A program made the translations under genes and the position numbers. Under the pieces are notes generated by a model. The model did no database searches, was not told where the DNA came from, and saw nothing but the letters and a program-made list of their open reading frames with translations. Source: Condylostoma magnum (Eukaryota; Ciliophora; Heterotrichea; Heterotrichida; Condylostomatidae). From it: a stretch of 64,000 bases of DNA. The DNA is taken from positions 21,647 to 85,646 of the forward strand of contig CAKKTI010000039.1 of the NCBI GenBank assembly GCA_920105805.1, read 5' to 3'. Positions 1-11,443 of this stretch are shown here, in pieces (positions within the stretch are counted from its first letter, which is position 1; every line of letters begins with the position of its first letter).

Positions 1-1
1 A

Positions 2-2851
2 GTAAGCTTCCCATCTAAATAATTCGGCACTCTTCCAAACCCTCCAATTTGCAGAATTTCCGGTGCAATAGAAAAAGCAGAATCCTGTACTGGAATCGGA
101 TCCACCCTTACTTTAGTAACAGCCGAATCCTTTTCATCTGGTTCAATTTCTCTGTATGTATACTTTCTAACAAATTTCCCTCAAGGTGAAAGCGATCCAT
201 TTACAATAACTACTTATTACGATGGTGTTACTTTATAAACAGCAACAGCAACGGTTACTACTACAGCTCCTCCGGTGTTCTTACCAGTAGATTCTATATT
301 AATTTACCCTAGGAACGAGGGAGAGGTGGCTTTATATGAATTTCAGATGACACCTACTGAAAATATAGAGTAATCGTAGATTCTAACAATACAGTTTCCT
401 TACATATACGACAGACGGCTAGGAGACAATCTTTAATGCTGGGCTGAGGGTCTAACAGGGTATATAAAATGCAACTCCAGTATAGCATGAACACTGACTA
501 TTACAGATAACGACGCATTTAATGCATGCGAGACTTGTAGCATAAAGCTGTTTGTTTACGGAGTGGTAAATCCTTAGAGATCTGAAACTACTAATACTGG
601 AAATTTCACAATAGGGTTTAGTGTAAAGCGTGATTTTACTCATTATAACGGGTCTGCAGGTGTTTTAGAGCTAGAACCAGCTCCTGGGTACAATGATTTG
701 ATAGATATATATATGGAAAATACAAGTGCGAGAACTCTTAATAAAATATAAGCCAATTTCACTCCCTCTTAAACAATTCCGAGCAATTAGGAGGAAGGGG
801 CAATATGAGTACAGTTCCCTAACGACTACTTAATAACTGATTCTGATATTAGATGCACTTCAAGCAAAGACTGGGCAGACGGGGACCCTGAGTGCTTTAT
901 AGATCAAGATAGGGTGAAGATTGACGGCCACTAGGAGAGTAGAAGTAACTCCCTTTTTATTTAACTCAACCTTGTGCCTAATCCCTTGAAGGAAGTTAGA
1001 GCAAAGCCTATAATCTTTGAAGTTTACAACGGATATACCAGATTAGTACAGGATAGAACCTATGATAACCTAAACCCTACCAGATTTACTTACACTTACC
1101 CAGGACCATTAATTCTTGTAAATTAAGATGAACCTTATTATGTAGAAAGAGGCACTGTTTCAAATCACATATAAATAACTCTAGACTACCCTTGTGGATT
1201 AGACCTCACTCTTATTCCATATACACAGGGATTCACGTTTATACCGAATTAAATAGAATTAGAGAAAGGAGAAGTACTGAAAGAGTTTAGAATGGTCGCT
1301 CCGATATCCTCAGCAGATAAAATGTACATAGTACAGTGAACTATGATAGGAGAAACTGATCCTCCATTCTATACTTCCCTACTGAAAACTTAATTTGTAA
1401 TAACAAAGGCTAAGAATGTAGGTATTACAGTAGAGTCTATAATGCCAGTTCCCAAGGGAGGCGAGTCAGTACCAGTTGGAATTTATTTAGACGCTAGTCC
1501 AGCCACTGCTCTTGATATACATTTAGACATTGAAAGTCCAGATCCTCTAGTACTAGTACAGCCCCGTAAGCTTCAGTTCATTACGGGAACCTTAGAAGGA
1601 TATTTCAGTATAATAGTACAGGAAAACAGCGAAACTTTTAGCTCAAATGTCCTACTCTCTATTTCTGGAGTAAACGCTGAGTTATTTTCCCTTAAAACCT
1701 AAACAAGTCCTTTTGAAGTTGAAGAAAATGATGAATTGTTGCCTGAAGTTAGTAGTATGGGTGTAAATGATATTACTCATAGCTCTGCGAGTGTGATTAT
1801 AGAAACCAATAAAATCTGTAAAGTGTTCTATGCTATTGCGCTAAAAGGAACTGATACTCCTTCTTTTAATGAACTGAGATACGGGGGTCCAGCTCAGTAT
1901 GCAAATACTTAGACTTAGTACGGAAGACAAAGAATAAAAAACGATTTGATTATAACCACTAAGTTTACTGAGTTAAGGGCGAATACTTATTACACTTTAT
2001 ACGCAGTTGCCGAAGATTTGAAATTAAGACCCTCTGAAATAATGTCTGTTGACTTCTAAACTGGGCCTAGTTTCGAATCAGTTCTACTCAGCATAACTTT
2101 CCAGTAAGAAAGTTTAAACAATGTAGAAAAAGGACTAATATAGGATGCAGTTGGAGTAGTGTTAGCATTGCAAGATTATTAAATAATAGAAAAAACAACT
2201 GAAAATGAAGTTTCTTTAGATCCTATAGACAGAAGGCTTTAAGATTATCTTGGCCCTCGTGTTGTATTGGAGCTGTATTTAACTGATAACTTGTGGAGTG
2301 ATAACTATCCAGCTCCTAAAGATTTTCTTGCTAGATTAAATGAGCTTTCGTATAAATTAGATTAGTTGGTAAATAATTTCGATACAACTACCCCTATGGT
2401 AATTCATGAGCTGTATACTTACCCATGCTAATTTAATATGTATCCAGCTTTATTAGGCACAAGTAACCATGAATAAATTATGTTTGAGACTTCTTTAATG
2501 GAAAAGGGAATCATTTATGCAGTTGCTGTAGTTTAAGAAGATGATACAGGTAAACCTTATTCATAATAAATAGCAAATAATACAAGTTTTGCAAATAAGC
2601 CAGCTTTAAATTTCACCTAACAAGTACTAGCAAAAGAAATTATCAATGGAACTATCACCGGCCTAGAACCAGACACTCACTACAACATTTACATAACTTG
2701 TGGCAACAAACACCCAGGTATTCCTTAACTCCTGCCTGATGAAGACGTTGTGACAATTAACTGGAAAACTGACGCAAGGCCAGCCAACGATCTCCTTACA
2801 ACTAGCAGCGCTGTGTATATTTCCACAATTATTTTAGTATTATTAATTTGA
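2..2851 (+). CDS. Large secreted or GPI-anchored protein, 5' partial
   Basis: The frame is open from the left edge to TGA at 2849-2851, about 949 residues; the N-terminus lies outside the window. It is read with TAA/TAG as Gln and TGA as Trp. The protein is rich in beta-type, Thr/Ser/Pro-containing sequence with repeated stretches resembling Calx-beta or fibronectin-III folds, for example TGLEPDTHYNIYITC near the C-terminus, which matches the usual FN3 F/G strands. The last 13 residues are hydrophobic (AVYISTIILVLLI) behind a small-residue TTSS stretch, as in GPI-anchor signals or a terminal membrane anchor. It is probably a cell-surface protein. No known family member is recognised. The next gene, on the opposite strand, ends 2 bp away. 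Confidence 0.7.
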
Positions 2852-2853
2852 AA

Positions 2854-3303
2854 TCACGAAGTAGATCCAAAAATAGATCTTACGAACTCCTCATAGTCAA
2901 TCATCCCTTCATCCTAATTTGCCAGCTTGATCAACTCATCCACCTCATCTTCACTCATTGATTCACCCAGGGTCATCATTATATTCTTTAGCTCACTTGC
3001 CCGAATTACCCTTGACCCATATCGATCAAAAACTCTGAAAGCTTCTAGTGTTTTTTCCTCCGTTTCTAAGTCATGGATAGACTTGCACATCATCGTAACA
3101 AATTCATTGAAGTCTATAGCATTGTTCTTATCAGTATCCACCTCATCTAACATCTCCTATAACTCTATATCAGTAGGATTCTAGCCCATTGCTCGCATTG
3201 CAGTTCCCAGCTCTCTGATTGTAATGAACCCATCGTTATCCTTATCAAACATTTTGAAAGCCTCTCTGAATTCTTAGATCTAAGCGTCAGTTAATTCTTC
3301 CAT
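2854..3303 (-). CDS. Calmodulin-like EF-hand protein
   Basis: 149 residues, the usual calmodulin length, ending in TGA at 2854-2856. Four EF-hands are visible. The first loop ([12 protein letters not shown]) and second loop ([12 protein letters not shown]) are canonical or nearly so. The third ([12 protein letters not shown]) and fourth ([12 protein letters not shown]) have lost most calcium ligands. The N-terminus matches the calmodulin start (LTDAQIQEFREAF). A Ca2+ sensor that binds calcium mainly in its N-lobe is the best reading; a centrin-like or calmodulin-like protein is also possible. It starts 14 nt downstream of the stop of the IQ-motif gene on the same strand, so a calmodulin-like sensor sits beside a gene with likely calmodulin-binding motifs. 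Confidence 0.88.
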
Positions 3304-3317
3304 TTTAGACTATTTTA

Positions 3318-4130
3318 CTAAAAAGCTGTGTATTTGGCTAACCTATTTTCCAACTCTGAAGTCAGTTTGCCTTGCTTTATATCGTTTTGGGTGACTTTAA
3401 TTATATTATTATAGTTACCCTTATCGTCTTCTCCTATTGGTAAATTGCCGTCACAAGTCCATATAGAGTCCACTACGAACTTAACCCTATATTCCCCTGG
3501 TAATATAATTTTATCCATGAAATAAGTCGAGTAGAACTCTTTCAAATGCTTTGAGTAAACCATTGGTATAAGTGTATTTCATTAAGGGATTGTAAAATCA
3601 CCTACAATAAACACTTCTTAGGCATTATACCGCCATCTAACCAACAGATTCCTTCTAGGCTTCCTTAAAAAGCATAGTTCTTTCCTAATCAATATCCCCT
3701 TTACATGTTTTTGTATAAATGTAGCTGCATTGCTGCGGATTCGATAAAGTTGTCCGACAGTAGCAATAAAATGTAATTTTTTTAATAGTCGGAAAGTCCT
3801 AAAGCGCTGTTGTATGTATACAGAAGCTAGTTATCGTTAATGTGAAATTTCTCTCATATATCATAACAATCTTCTATATCTAATTGCACTCCAGCGCCTA
3901 TAGTATCGTTGAATTTCTGTAGCTGCTGCATTTTTTATACATCAATCCCTATAGTCTATTCTCCTCTTTAACTCAGCCTTTGATAAAAGAATTCTAATGT
4001 GGGTTTAGATAAGGACTGCTTTCTATTCATGTAAACTACGAAGATCAACTTCTTAGCATCTGCAAAATCTTTCTAATTCCGGTGAACTTTTAAATCCTAA
4101 CTCTATGCTAGGAGAAGACAGTATACACAT
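3318..4130 (-). CDS. IQ-motif protein with C-terminal CBM48 (AMPK-beta-type) glycogen-binding domain
   Basis: 270 residues. The N-terminal two thirds carry about four IQ-type calmodulin-binding motifs: AVLIQTHIRILLSKAE, AATEIQRYYRRWSAIRYRR, SVYIQQRFRTFRLLKKL and AATFIQKHVKGILIRKE. The C-terminal part matches the CBM48/AMPK-beta fold: VRWRYNAQEVFIVGDF opens it, and the typical YRVKFVVDSIWTCDGNLP is followed by an NNIIKV strand. It ends in TAG TAA (3318-3320, then 3315-3317). A likely role is calcium/calmodulin-linked binding to a storage polysaccharide or to an AMPK-like complex; this is inferred from domains only. The ATG at 4130 is the first in-frame Met of the IQ region. A 1.1 kb gene-poor stretch lies upstream. 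Confidence 0.8.
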
Positions 4131-5240
4131 AAAACCTTAGTTTTCGTGAATTATTTACTAGAACTAAAGAACTAAATTTCTATTGATTTTTTTCACTAGC
4201 ATATTTATAATCCATCACAACAATAAATTGGCTTATCTTTGTATAATTCAGCATTGCAAATTAAGGTTAATGTAGTTTTAAATTGTTTTTAATTTATTGT
4301 AATAATAACGTTATTAGACATGGAATTATTTGGCATATTGCATAGGAAAGAATAAATATCATTTGATAATAACCTTTCCTTATAATAAATAATAAACTGA
4401 TAATTAGATATATTAATAACTTTTGATAATAAAATTCATTGCAATTAGGACTTTCGATCATAAATTATTAAGGTTTACCTTTTAATGAAAGTAAATGAAT
4501 ATATTACAACTATAATGTGTTAATTCTTGATAGAATGCAACTTCATGAATATTAGTATTGTATCATGTACTATAAGAACTAACTTTATCCTTTAAAAGAT
4601 ATAATTCCTTTTAAAATGATATTGCTCTAATGTTACTTTTATAAAGTTTGACTGTATAAAGATAATTTGAAACTACGATTTTGAATGATTATTAGATAAT
4701 CCAAAGTAAGTTTGAATTGATACCATGAACCAATGAGAATATATTACAACTAGATTAAAAATAATGAAAAGACTTTTACAGTTCAAATTTTGTAAATAAA
4801 GACTGTAGCAGACACTTGAGATTTTAAGTCTTTAAACCTACTATTTATGCTGTCTATAACCAAGTTTTAAGTAAAATTTATATCCAATTTGATAAAACGC
4901 TTTTATTGGGGTCGAAATTAAAGCTTTCTTCTATCAGTATTTGAATTTACACTAAAAACATAAGGCAATTTACGTGTACATTGAATTTATAACTATTTAA
5001 ACTTTAATTTTTCCCAAATATTTACCTAGAATTTCTCTATTAAGCTTTAAAATAACTATAGCATTTAAGAACATATAATCCCTTAATTCCCCATACCCTC
5101 CCTAAAACAATGAAAAGATGACCTTACTCCCAAAGCTCATTAAAACACTTCTACATACAACTCTAGCTCAAATCTCCTAAACTTCTGAGTCATAAAAAAA
5201 CTAATTAACTTTAAAATAATTCGTGGCTGTAATAATAAAA
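4131..5240. other. Gene-poor AT-rich spacer between divergent genes
   Basis: This is the longest stretch without a convincing reading frame, even with the altered code. It is AT-rich and contains a repeated 16-mer (gaatatattacaacta) near 4497 and 4738. No tRNA, telomere repeat or conserved motif was seen. It must hold the 5' control regions of the IQ-CBM48 gene (left, minus) and the MGCC gene (right, plus). Confidence 0.5.
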
Positions 5241-5948
5241 ATGGGCTGCTGCGCATCTCGTCAGGACAACGGAACATTGGTAAAGAACAACAACATTGTC
5301 AAAGCAAAGGAGGAGTCTCTACCTTTCAAAAACTTAACTCCATCCGAGATTGGCGAAGGTCTTAAAGATCTAGTACAGGCAGAGGGCAAGATTAGAAAGT
5401 AAGATTTCTAAACATTAGAAGATCGCTTTAGTGGTAAATTCCAAGTGAAAAAAGCTCTAGAAGATGCTGCCTCCCCTTTAAGTTTATTCATGCAATCTTT
5501 CAATGCTGACGATGACAACTATGCTTATAAGAGTCTTGCAATTGCATCTATTCTTTTATCCCAAGGAGCCCCTCAGGAAAAAGCCGCGGAATTATACGAC
5601 TTATTTGCCGCTGAAGTAGGAAAAGACGCTACACTGACTTCTCAACAGTTACTATAATTAGTGGCCTATGTTTCCTGTGTTGCATGTGAATACAATGTTT
5701 CAGTGGCCCTTGCAGCCTAAGCCTCAGATACCACTTTGGATTAAGCATAATACAGCAGCTTCAAAAACTCCATAAAAGACTAAAGCAACTATAATAATAG
5801 AATATTGGCTTTGATAGAATCCAAACAGGGAGAAGGAAGTGACAGGGCTAACTTTGTGACTAAGTTCGCAAGCAATAACACTTTACATGGATTTTTAAAT
5901 CCGTATTTAGTTAGAAAGTCCCTTATTGAAGAGGTCAGCAGTAAGTGA
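5241..5948 (+). CDS. Putative lipid-anchored protein with MGCC N-terminus
   Basis: 235 residues from ATG 5241 to TGA 5946-5948. It begins MGCCASRQDN: Gly2 with Cys3/Cys4 is a classic dual N-myristoylation and palmitoylation signal, predicting attachment to a membrane, possibly ciliary. The rest is soluble and mostly alpha-helical, with an Asp/Asn-rich acidic stretch (FNADDDNYAY) but no clear EF-hand loop. No transmembrane segment is seen. I do not recognise the family. Its stop lies a few tens of bases from that of the convergent RAD23 gene. Confidence 0.75.
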
Positions 5949-5991
5949 GTAGTTTAGTTTAAGTTTAGGTTTGGAAATTGTTACTTTCTAA

Positions 5992-6792
5992 CTAGTTCAT
6001 GCTATCGAATAAGAAATTTGCAGCTAGGTCTTTGTTGTGCCCGCATGCTACGTATGCTTAGGTAGCATCTTCTTTGGTGAACCCAAGGTTTACCAGCTCA
6101 TCAATATCGCTTCATTGCTCCTAGCTTAGCTCCACATCAAGATCTTCTTCCACATCTGCTTCTAGTCCCATTACTTATAAGAACTATTCCCAGTTATTCA
6201 CAATCAGTTGGTATAGTTGAGGATTTTAGCTTTAAAGCTGCTGTATAGTATCGTTTAGCAAGGCTGGGTTTTGCTGGATTGCTTGTTTTAGTCTTATAAA
6301 TTACTCATTTTCTAGTAGGAAATCAAAAGGAGTGCTTTGTTGCTCTTATTCTTCTTGCATTTCTCCGATTTAGTCATCTCCCATTAAGATTGCAACAGCT
6401 AGGTCTAGGTTTCCTTGGCATTACTGTAAAACAGATACTGAGTACTCCCTAGGGAATCCCATTTCAGTGAGAGTTTGTATATGTTCCTCATTTATCTATT
6501 GCGGCTGCTGTACTTGAGGCTGCTGTACTTATTAGGGCTGTTGTACTTGCTGCGGTTGTTATGCCTCCACTGGCCTTGCTACCATAATAATAATAGTGTC
6601 ATCCTCCTATACAAAGTTCTCTTCGATAGTTTAACCATCTAACAGAATTTTCCCTCTAAACACTAATTTGATCTACTCCACATTATGCTCATTTTCCTCA
6701 GCAATCAATCCCTTTAAATCCTATACTGTCTATTAAGGCTCCAATTCAAACTGTTGTGTCTGTCCACTCATACTCTTAATAGAAATCCTCAT
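5992..6792 (-). CDS. RAD23: RAD23-type ubiquitin receptor (UBL-UBA-STI1/XPCB-UBA)
   Basis: About 266 residues. An N-terminal ubiquitin-like domain (MRISIKSMSGQTQQFELE ... VFRGKILLDGQTI) is followed by a Gln/Pro linker and UBA1 (LTEMGFPREYSVSVLQQCQG). A central XPC-binding/STI1 segment follows (FDFLLENEQFIRLKQAIQQN ... NPQLYQLIVNNWEQF). UBA2 (IDELVNLGFTKEDATQAY ... AANFLFDSMN) is C-terminal, the standard RAD23 order. RAD23 carries ubiquitylated substrates to the proteasome and stabilises XPC in nucleotide-excision repair. One TGA encodes Trp just before UBA2. The stop is taken as TAG 5992-5994, right after UBA2 as in other RAD23s; TAA at 5965 or 5959 are alternatives. Its ATG lies 3 bp from that of the divergent CFAP144 gene. 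Confidence 0.92.
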
Positions 6793-6795
6793 AAA

Positions 6796-7269
6796 ATGGC
6801 AAATAACCGAAAATCTCTTATAGATAACACCAACGAAGTTCACAAATTACTTATTCATCGCTAATATTTAGAATGGAATAAGAAGTATGAGAGACATGAT
6901 GGCAAGTACAGGATCAATCCTTATTACTTGACAACTGTAGCAGCAAAGCCTAATCATGTAAATCCTCAGGCCTCGGGCAGTGAGTCTTATGTACCGAGTA
7001 TTTACAGAGACCCAACAGAGGAAGCGTTTTCTAGCGAGTACTTGCATACTGTTATAAACAGAAGTACCATGACACCTGGCTAAAGACAAAGAGCCCCGAT
7101 GACCAGTGCCCAGGAGATCGGATGGTACCATAATCCCGTTGTAAAGAGACCCGACACTGGCTTCAATTTCCATAACATGCCTAAGAATTAATGCTTTGAA
7201 ACTCATTTTGCTAACGAATACTATAAAAGTACAGGAGATAGTCCATATAAGATCAAAAATAGGAGATAG
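6796..7269 (+). CDS. CFAP144: CFAP144/FAM183-like axonemal microtubule inner protein
   Basis: 157 residues, ending TAG TAA. It matches the FAM183/CFAP144 layout: an N-terminal helix with a WNKKYERHDGKYRINPYYL-type segment, a variable middle, then the family hallmark SAQEIGWYHNPVV and a C-terminal helix with THFANEYYKSTG. CFAP144 proteins sit inside doublet microtubules of motile cilia, which fits a ciliate. The start is fixed by the ATG 3 bp from the oppositely oriented RAD23 start, so no room exists for a classic intergenic promoter. Assignment rests on recognised motifs, not a database search. Confidence 0.8.
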
Positions 7270-7336
7270 TAAGCAATTCTTTATAATTTTTGCTTTAATA
7301 GTTTACTTTTTGGTTTAAATTTATCTTTTGGACATT

Positions 7337-8407
7337 ATGCAGAGTTTAGAGATGTTTAGGGAGGTATGCGGGTATCTGGGTCATACTCTGAAGTTGATAT
7401 TCTTCCTTCCTCTTTTGTTCTTGAAAATATACAGCCCATTGCTAATTTTATATAAAATGTCCCAAAGTCTTAGAATTTATAAGTCTACTTAGGGTATATA
7501 GAATTGAGATTAAATGCAGAATATTGATCAAGTTATCAGATAAAATAGTAACTATAAAGGATACATCCTTAATATTTGCCATGAGTGCTTGAATCTATCA
7601 GGCTAAATAATCAAAGATTATAAGTTCTAGTTAGCTCTGCATTTATTAGAGTAAATAGAACAGTGGATTAAAGAGCATAAGTTAAAAATCAGTGTTAATT
7701 TAAGAGTTGCTATTGATTATAATAAATCCGTTGCATTTAGATGTTGCAGTTAAACTTAAACTTCACTAGAGCTTTGCTACTCTGCATTAAAAATGCTAGC
7801 TAAGTTTAAAGTTCATAAACATTTTCCTGTGCTTTATCTTAATTTAGCTGCTATTTTTAAAACAATACAAAAATTCAAACTTAGTTTAAAGTATTGCAGC
7901 AAGGCTAAAGCTTAATTAAGGTACTTTTGTACTGGGAAATTACCAGGATAAACAAAACAGTATTAATATATGCTAGCCATAGCATATTACTTGTAGTATA
8001 TAGTACTACAGGAAATGAATAAATAAGCAACAGGGAAAAGATCTAAGGCAATTTAATTATTAGAAAACGGAGTTACTTAATAGTCTAAATAATTATATAA
8101 CTTAATAACTGGGAGAAAAGATGAGGAATTTTTTTAAATATGTGAAAATTATGAAAAGTGTTTTCCTTTAATTCCTATAACTAATTTAAAACTTTGTAAT
8201 GGAAGAACTGAGGTTATAAAGTTTAGAAAATACGTAACTTATAGAAGAAATATAAAGTCATGTGATAATTTATTTCAGCCAGCAGTCAGAGCATAGGCAA
8301 TAAGATTTACTACTCCAGCTAAAAGAAAAATTACACCTTTGTTAAAAACAAGTAGGCCAAAGATAGATTAAGCAATTAAAGCAATAAAACATAGTGTAAA
8401 GTGTTAA
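7337..8407 (+). CDS. Helical-repeat protein of unknown function (TPR-like)
   Basis: 356 residues from ATG 7337 (a second in-frame ATG lies at 7352) to TAA 8405-8407. The middle is a series of helix pairs with TPR-like spacing, for example PVLYLNLAAIFKTIQKFKLS followed by LKYCSKAKAQLRY. Similar helical arrays occur in many ciliate proteins. The C-terminus is basic (TTPAKRKITPLLKTSRPK). Residues near 15-40 are hydrophobic (LKLIFFLPLLFLKIY) and could be a membrane segment or a buried helix. No catalytic motif was seen. Function is not assigned. Confidence 0.6.
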
Positions 8408-8688
8408 TATATTTATGTGTATAACATTATTTTAGTGTTAATTTAAAAGTACTATTGAGTATAAAATATGCTATTGATACTACTTTATTTATACTATGAA
8501 AAAGTACTTGTCGATATTAATTATCACAAATAACTAAAATCATAAGCAAATAAATCCTTCATATAGATTAGCCTTATACGAGCAAATTATGCATATTTGT
8601 CAAAGATACAACGTTAATCTATAATGAATTCACAAATCTTTCGTATAAAATTATGCTAAAATCTAAGAAACTTAATTAAATTTAAAAA

Positions 8689-9759
8689 ATGTAAGGGCGC
8701 TTTAGCCACCAGCCTAATCTAATACAATCAGAAACTAAAAACTCAATACTGAAGATAAGAACAAAGAGAAGAGTGTCTTGAGGACAAAATCAAATATTAG
8801 GATAATCAGTTACCCCTATGCCTTAGAACACAGAGTAAATGTAATCTCCGTATATCTCAAGTTACTACAATTTAAGTACATTTAAAGAGAATCTAACTCC
8901 GGTATTCGAATAATAAGAGCACTAAAGCACTCCAGAATTCAAGGAAAATACATACAGCGCGCAAAAATGATAGAATTATAATTGTAAAATTGAATTGAAT
9001 AAATTAACTCCTTTGAAAACCAGCAGGGCAAATTGAAACATAATAAAAAATACTCCACTGAGAAATAATCCTACCATACAGCATGATAACTACTATGAGT
9101 AGGAAATATAAGAGGCTGAGTAAAGAAGCTAGTACATTAATAACATAATGGAATAATTTAATAATTATAACAAAGAGTAAGAATAATACGAGCAAGAACA
9201 ATGGGAATAGATATTTATCTAATCTTAAGAAATGCAAAAATTGAATTAAGAGAAATACTAAAGCTTAGAAATAGATTAATGTATTAATAAGTGAAGTGAA
9301 GGCCAGTGAATCTTAACTCATGAAGATTACCATATAAAATCTTTTAGACATTCTTTTAATCTAAACACAATCGATACTTATGGGAATTTCTTCCTAACAA
9401 TTTAAAAATCAAAAAAGGAAGTACAATTAATTCATGATGGGGAATGGTAAGATGAAACTAGTAAAGATTTATTTGACCTGATCTGGCCTAAATTTTAAAT
9501 ATACATAAATTAAACATACTAAAATTGTGATGAATTTTCATTACTTGATTTGATATATAATGAAGTACAAAATTTTACCAGATTAATGCAAGAATTTAGC
9601 TACTGCAGCTATAGTTGAAAGCTGGATGTACAAAGTACGGAACAAGGAGTCATAATTTCTGCATGTTTAGGATCAATCTAATTCTAGCTAGAAATCCACC
9701 CAGATCAATTAGACATTCAACTATCAGCCATTCTATGTGAAAAAATATACAATCTTTAG
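8689..9759 (+). CDS. Coiled-coil protein with small C-terminal alpha/beta domain
   Basis: 356 residues ending in TAG 9757-9759 (TAA at 9769 is the alternative). The N-terminal ~100 residues are Ser/Thr/Gln-rich and disordered. A Gln/Glu-rich coiled coil follows (QEAEQRSQYINNIMEQFNNY), then a compact domain with alternating strands and helices: FNLNTIDTYGNFFLTIQKS, then LLDLIYNEVQNFTRLMQEF, then YSWKLDVQSTEQGVIISACL. The order 'coiled coil then small RWD-like fold' recalls kinetochore proteins (KNL1, SPC24/25) but the resemblance is only architectural. Unassigned. It converges with the importin gene, about 30 bp apart. Confidence 0.55.
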
Positions 9760-9788
9760 GTTAATTATTAAATTTGTATGAAATTACA

Positions 9789-11288
9789 CTAAAAAAAATA
9801 TGCTTGAATTTCTTCATTTTCAAGTATTTGAACTTCTTACTCTACTTCATAAAATTATTCTAAAATTTCTTTAGCTGAGCAGTAAACATCATTATTGGGA
9901 TGAAATTGCAATTTAGCTAAACTATCCGTCCCTCCTAATTAATCAAATAGCATAGCAAATTAATTCTCACCTTCTATTGTCTGAAAGAACTAATATCCAA
10001 CTTCCAGAATATTTTGCAAGGACTTTAAGGCAATCATTATTAGTTTAGAGTCTGTTTTTGTAATCGAATATTAACAAATTTCTAATGCATTGTTGCTTAC
10101 TAAGTACTAAATTTACTGGTTATTTCCCTTTTAACTTATGTTGTGTATAACTATGACTATTTCTCTTAGTATGTAAGTGTTGCATCCTGAACTTATTTAT
10201 AATACTTATTCTATTAAGTTATAATCGATAAGTTTTTAAATCATTGCAGTATCATTAGCACATAGATTAGAAATTAATCAAATACCTTCTTCTATGACTG
10301 AATATAATCTTTGCTTTAACAATTATTCAATCTTGTTAAGAAAGTATTAATTGGTGTATTGATGGGGATCAATGTCATTGACAAAGAAGGCTTAACCCAT
10401 TAGTTTTAACGTCTAAGCTTGTATTTCTTTCTTAGGGATATCAAGTTATTTTACCAAAACCTGAAAGATCTCCTAATCAATGAATTGCTTTACTAGTTAA
10501 TTATGCTTCTAGCAAATTCTAAATAAAGCCCATAGCATTTGTTTAAGCTCATTTTGTTCTATGTTGTCTCAAAATACTAAAACTTGTTTATAAAATGGTA
10601 TTATGAGATTACAAACATCGAATTAGGGGACTGGATTAACTAGGAAAATATTATCAATACTCCATAAGCAATTAGAGCGGAAGTTATCAGAGTTTAGCAT
10701 TTGATTGCATTCTAAAATCTTTTATAAAAAGCCATTCTAAATCACAATGTCTCTTAATCTGTGTCCGTCTGTTATGATATTACCTAAGGCTTGAATAGCT
10801 GTGATTGTAAGTTCTACGTTCTATATTTGTATTAATCTAGTTAAGTAAAATATGAAGTTATGGTGCATTAAATAATGCGACTCTGTCTCTATTTAGCTCA
10901 GATTGCATATTAATCAAGCACATTCGTTCTGTAACTAAGGTTAATCATCCATTTGAATCCAAATCTTGATAAAATTTAAAGCACCTGAATCTATAATCTT
11001 TAGATGATCGTCAATATCTATGTTTCTCGTTACTATTCTCATTATTTATACAGATTTTAAAAAGTTTTCAGGGTTCTCTGTCCGCATTAGAGAAAAAGAG
11101 TAGTCTAGATCTTATGAGCTGTATTCAGGGGATTGATTAATTCGTAAATTTCTATTCTTTTCAGCTTAAGTCTATCTTGTATTCTTCCTAAGCTCAACTT
11201 GTCAATTCTCTTTATGTTTCCTGTATTTTTAAACATCAAAACTTCTTAGAAAACTGTTTCTTCTATCCTGGAATCTATCTTTTTCCAT
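9789..11288 (-). CDS. Importin subunit alpha (karyopherin alpha)
   Basis: 499 residues. An N-terminal importin-beta-binding segment is basic (FQDRRNSFLRSFDVQKYRKH ... ELRKNTRQTQAEKNRN). About ten armadillo repeats follow. The NLS-binding Trp/Asn ladder is partly kept: NECAWLICNLSQ, RSNCLWSIDNIF and EEGIWLISNLCAND correspond to the family's W-x3-N helices. The Trp in the first and third is encoded by TGA, strong evidence for the code. The protein carries NLS cargo to the nuclear pore with importin beta. The stop is taken as TAG 9789-9791; TAA at 9768 or 9765 would add a few residues. Only about 155 bp separate its ATG from the divergent HAD gene. Confidence 0.9.
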
Positions 11289-11443
11289 ATTATATTTATT
11301 AGCGGGAATAATAAGTGCTTATTAATATACAAAATAGTAATTAATATAATCTATACTCCCATTTCACTATTCAATTATTTTTAACACAATTAGTTAAGCA
11401 CATTTTCTATACTCTTAGCAAATTATATTTAATTTTTTTACCA

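Noticed and set aside
3564-3700. A 20-nt GT...AG intron in the IQ-CBM48 gene
   Set aside because: It arose from a slip of my reading frame. One continuous frame from 4130 to 3318 gives IQ motifs and the CBM48 domain without any intron.
6868-7206. 112-residue minus-strand ORF
   Set aside because: Antisense to CFAP144, whose motifs are recognisable on the plus strand.
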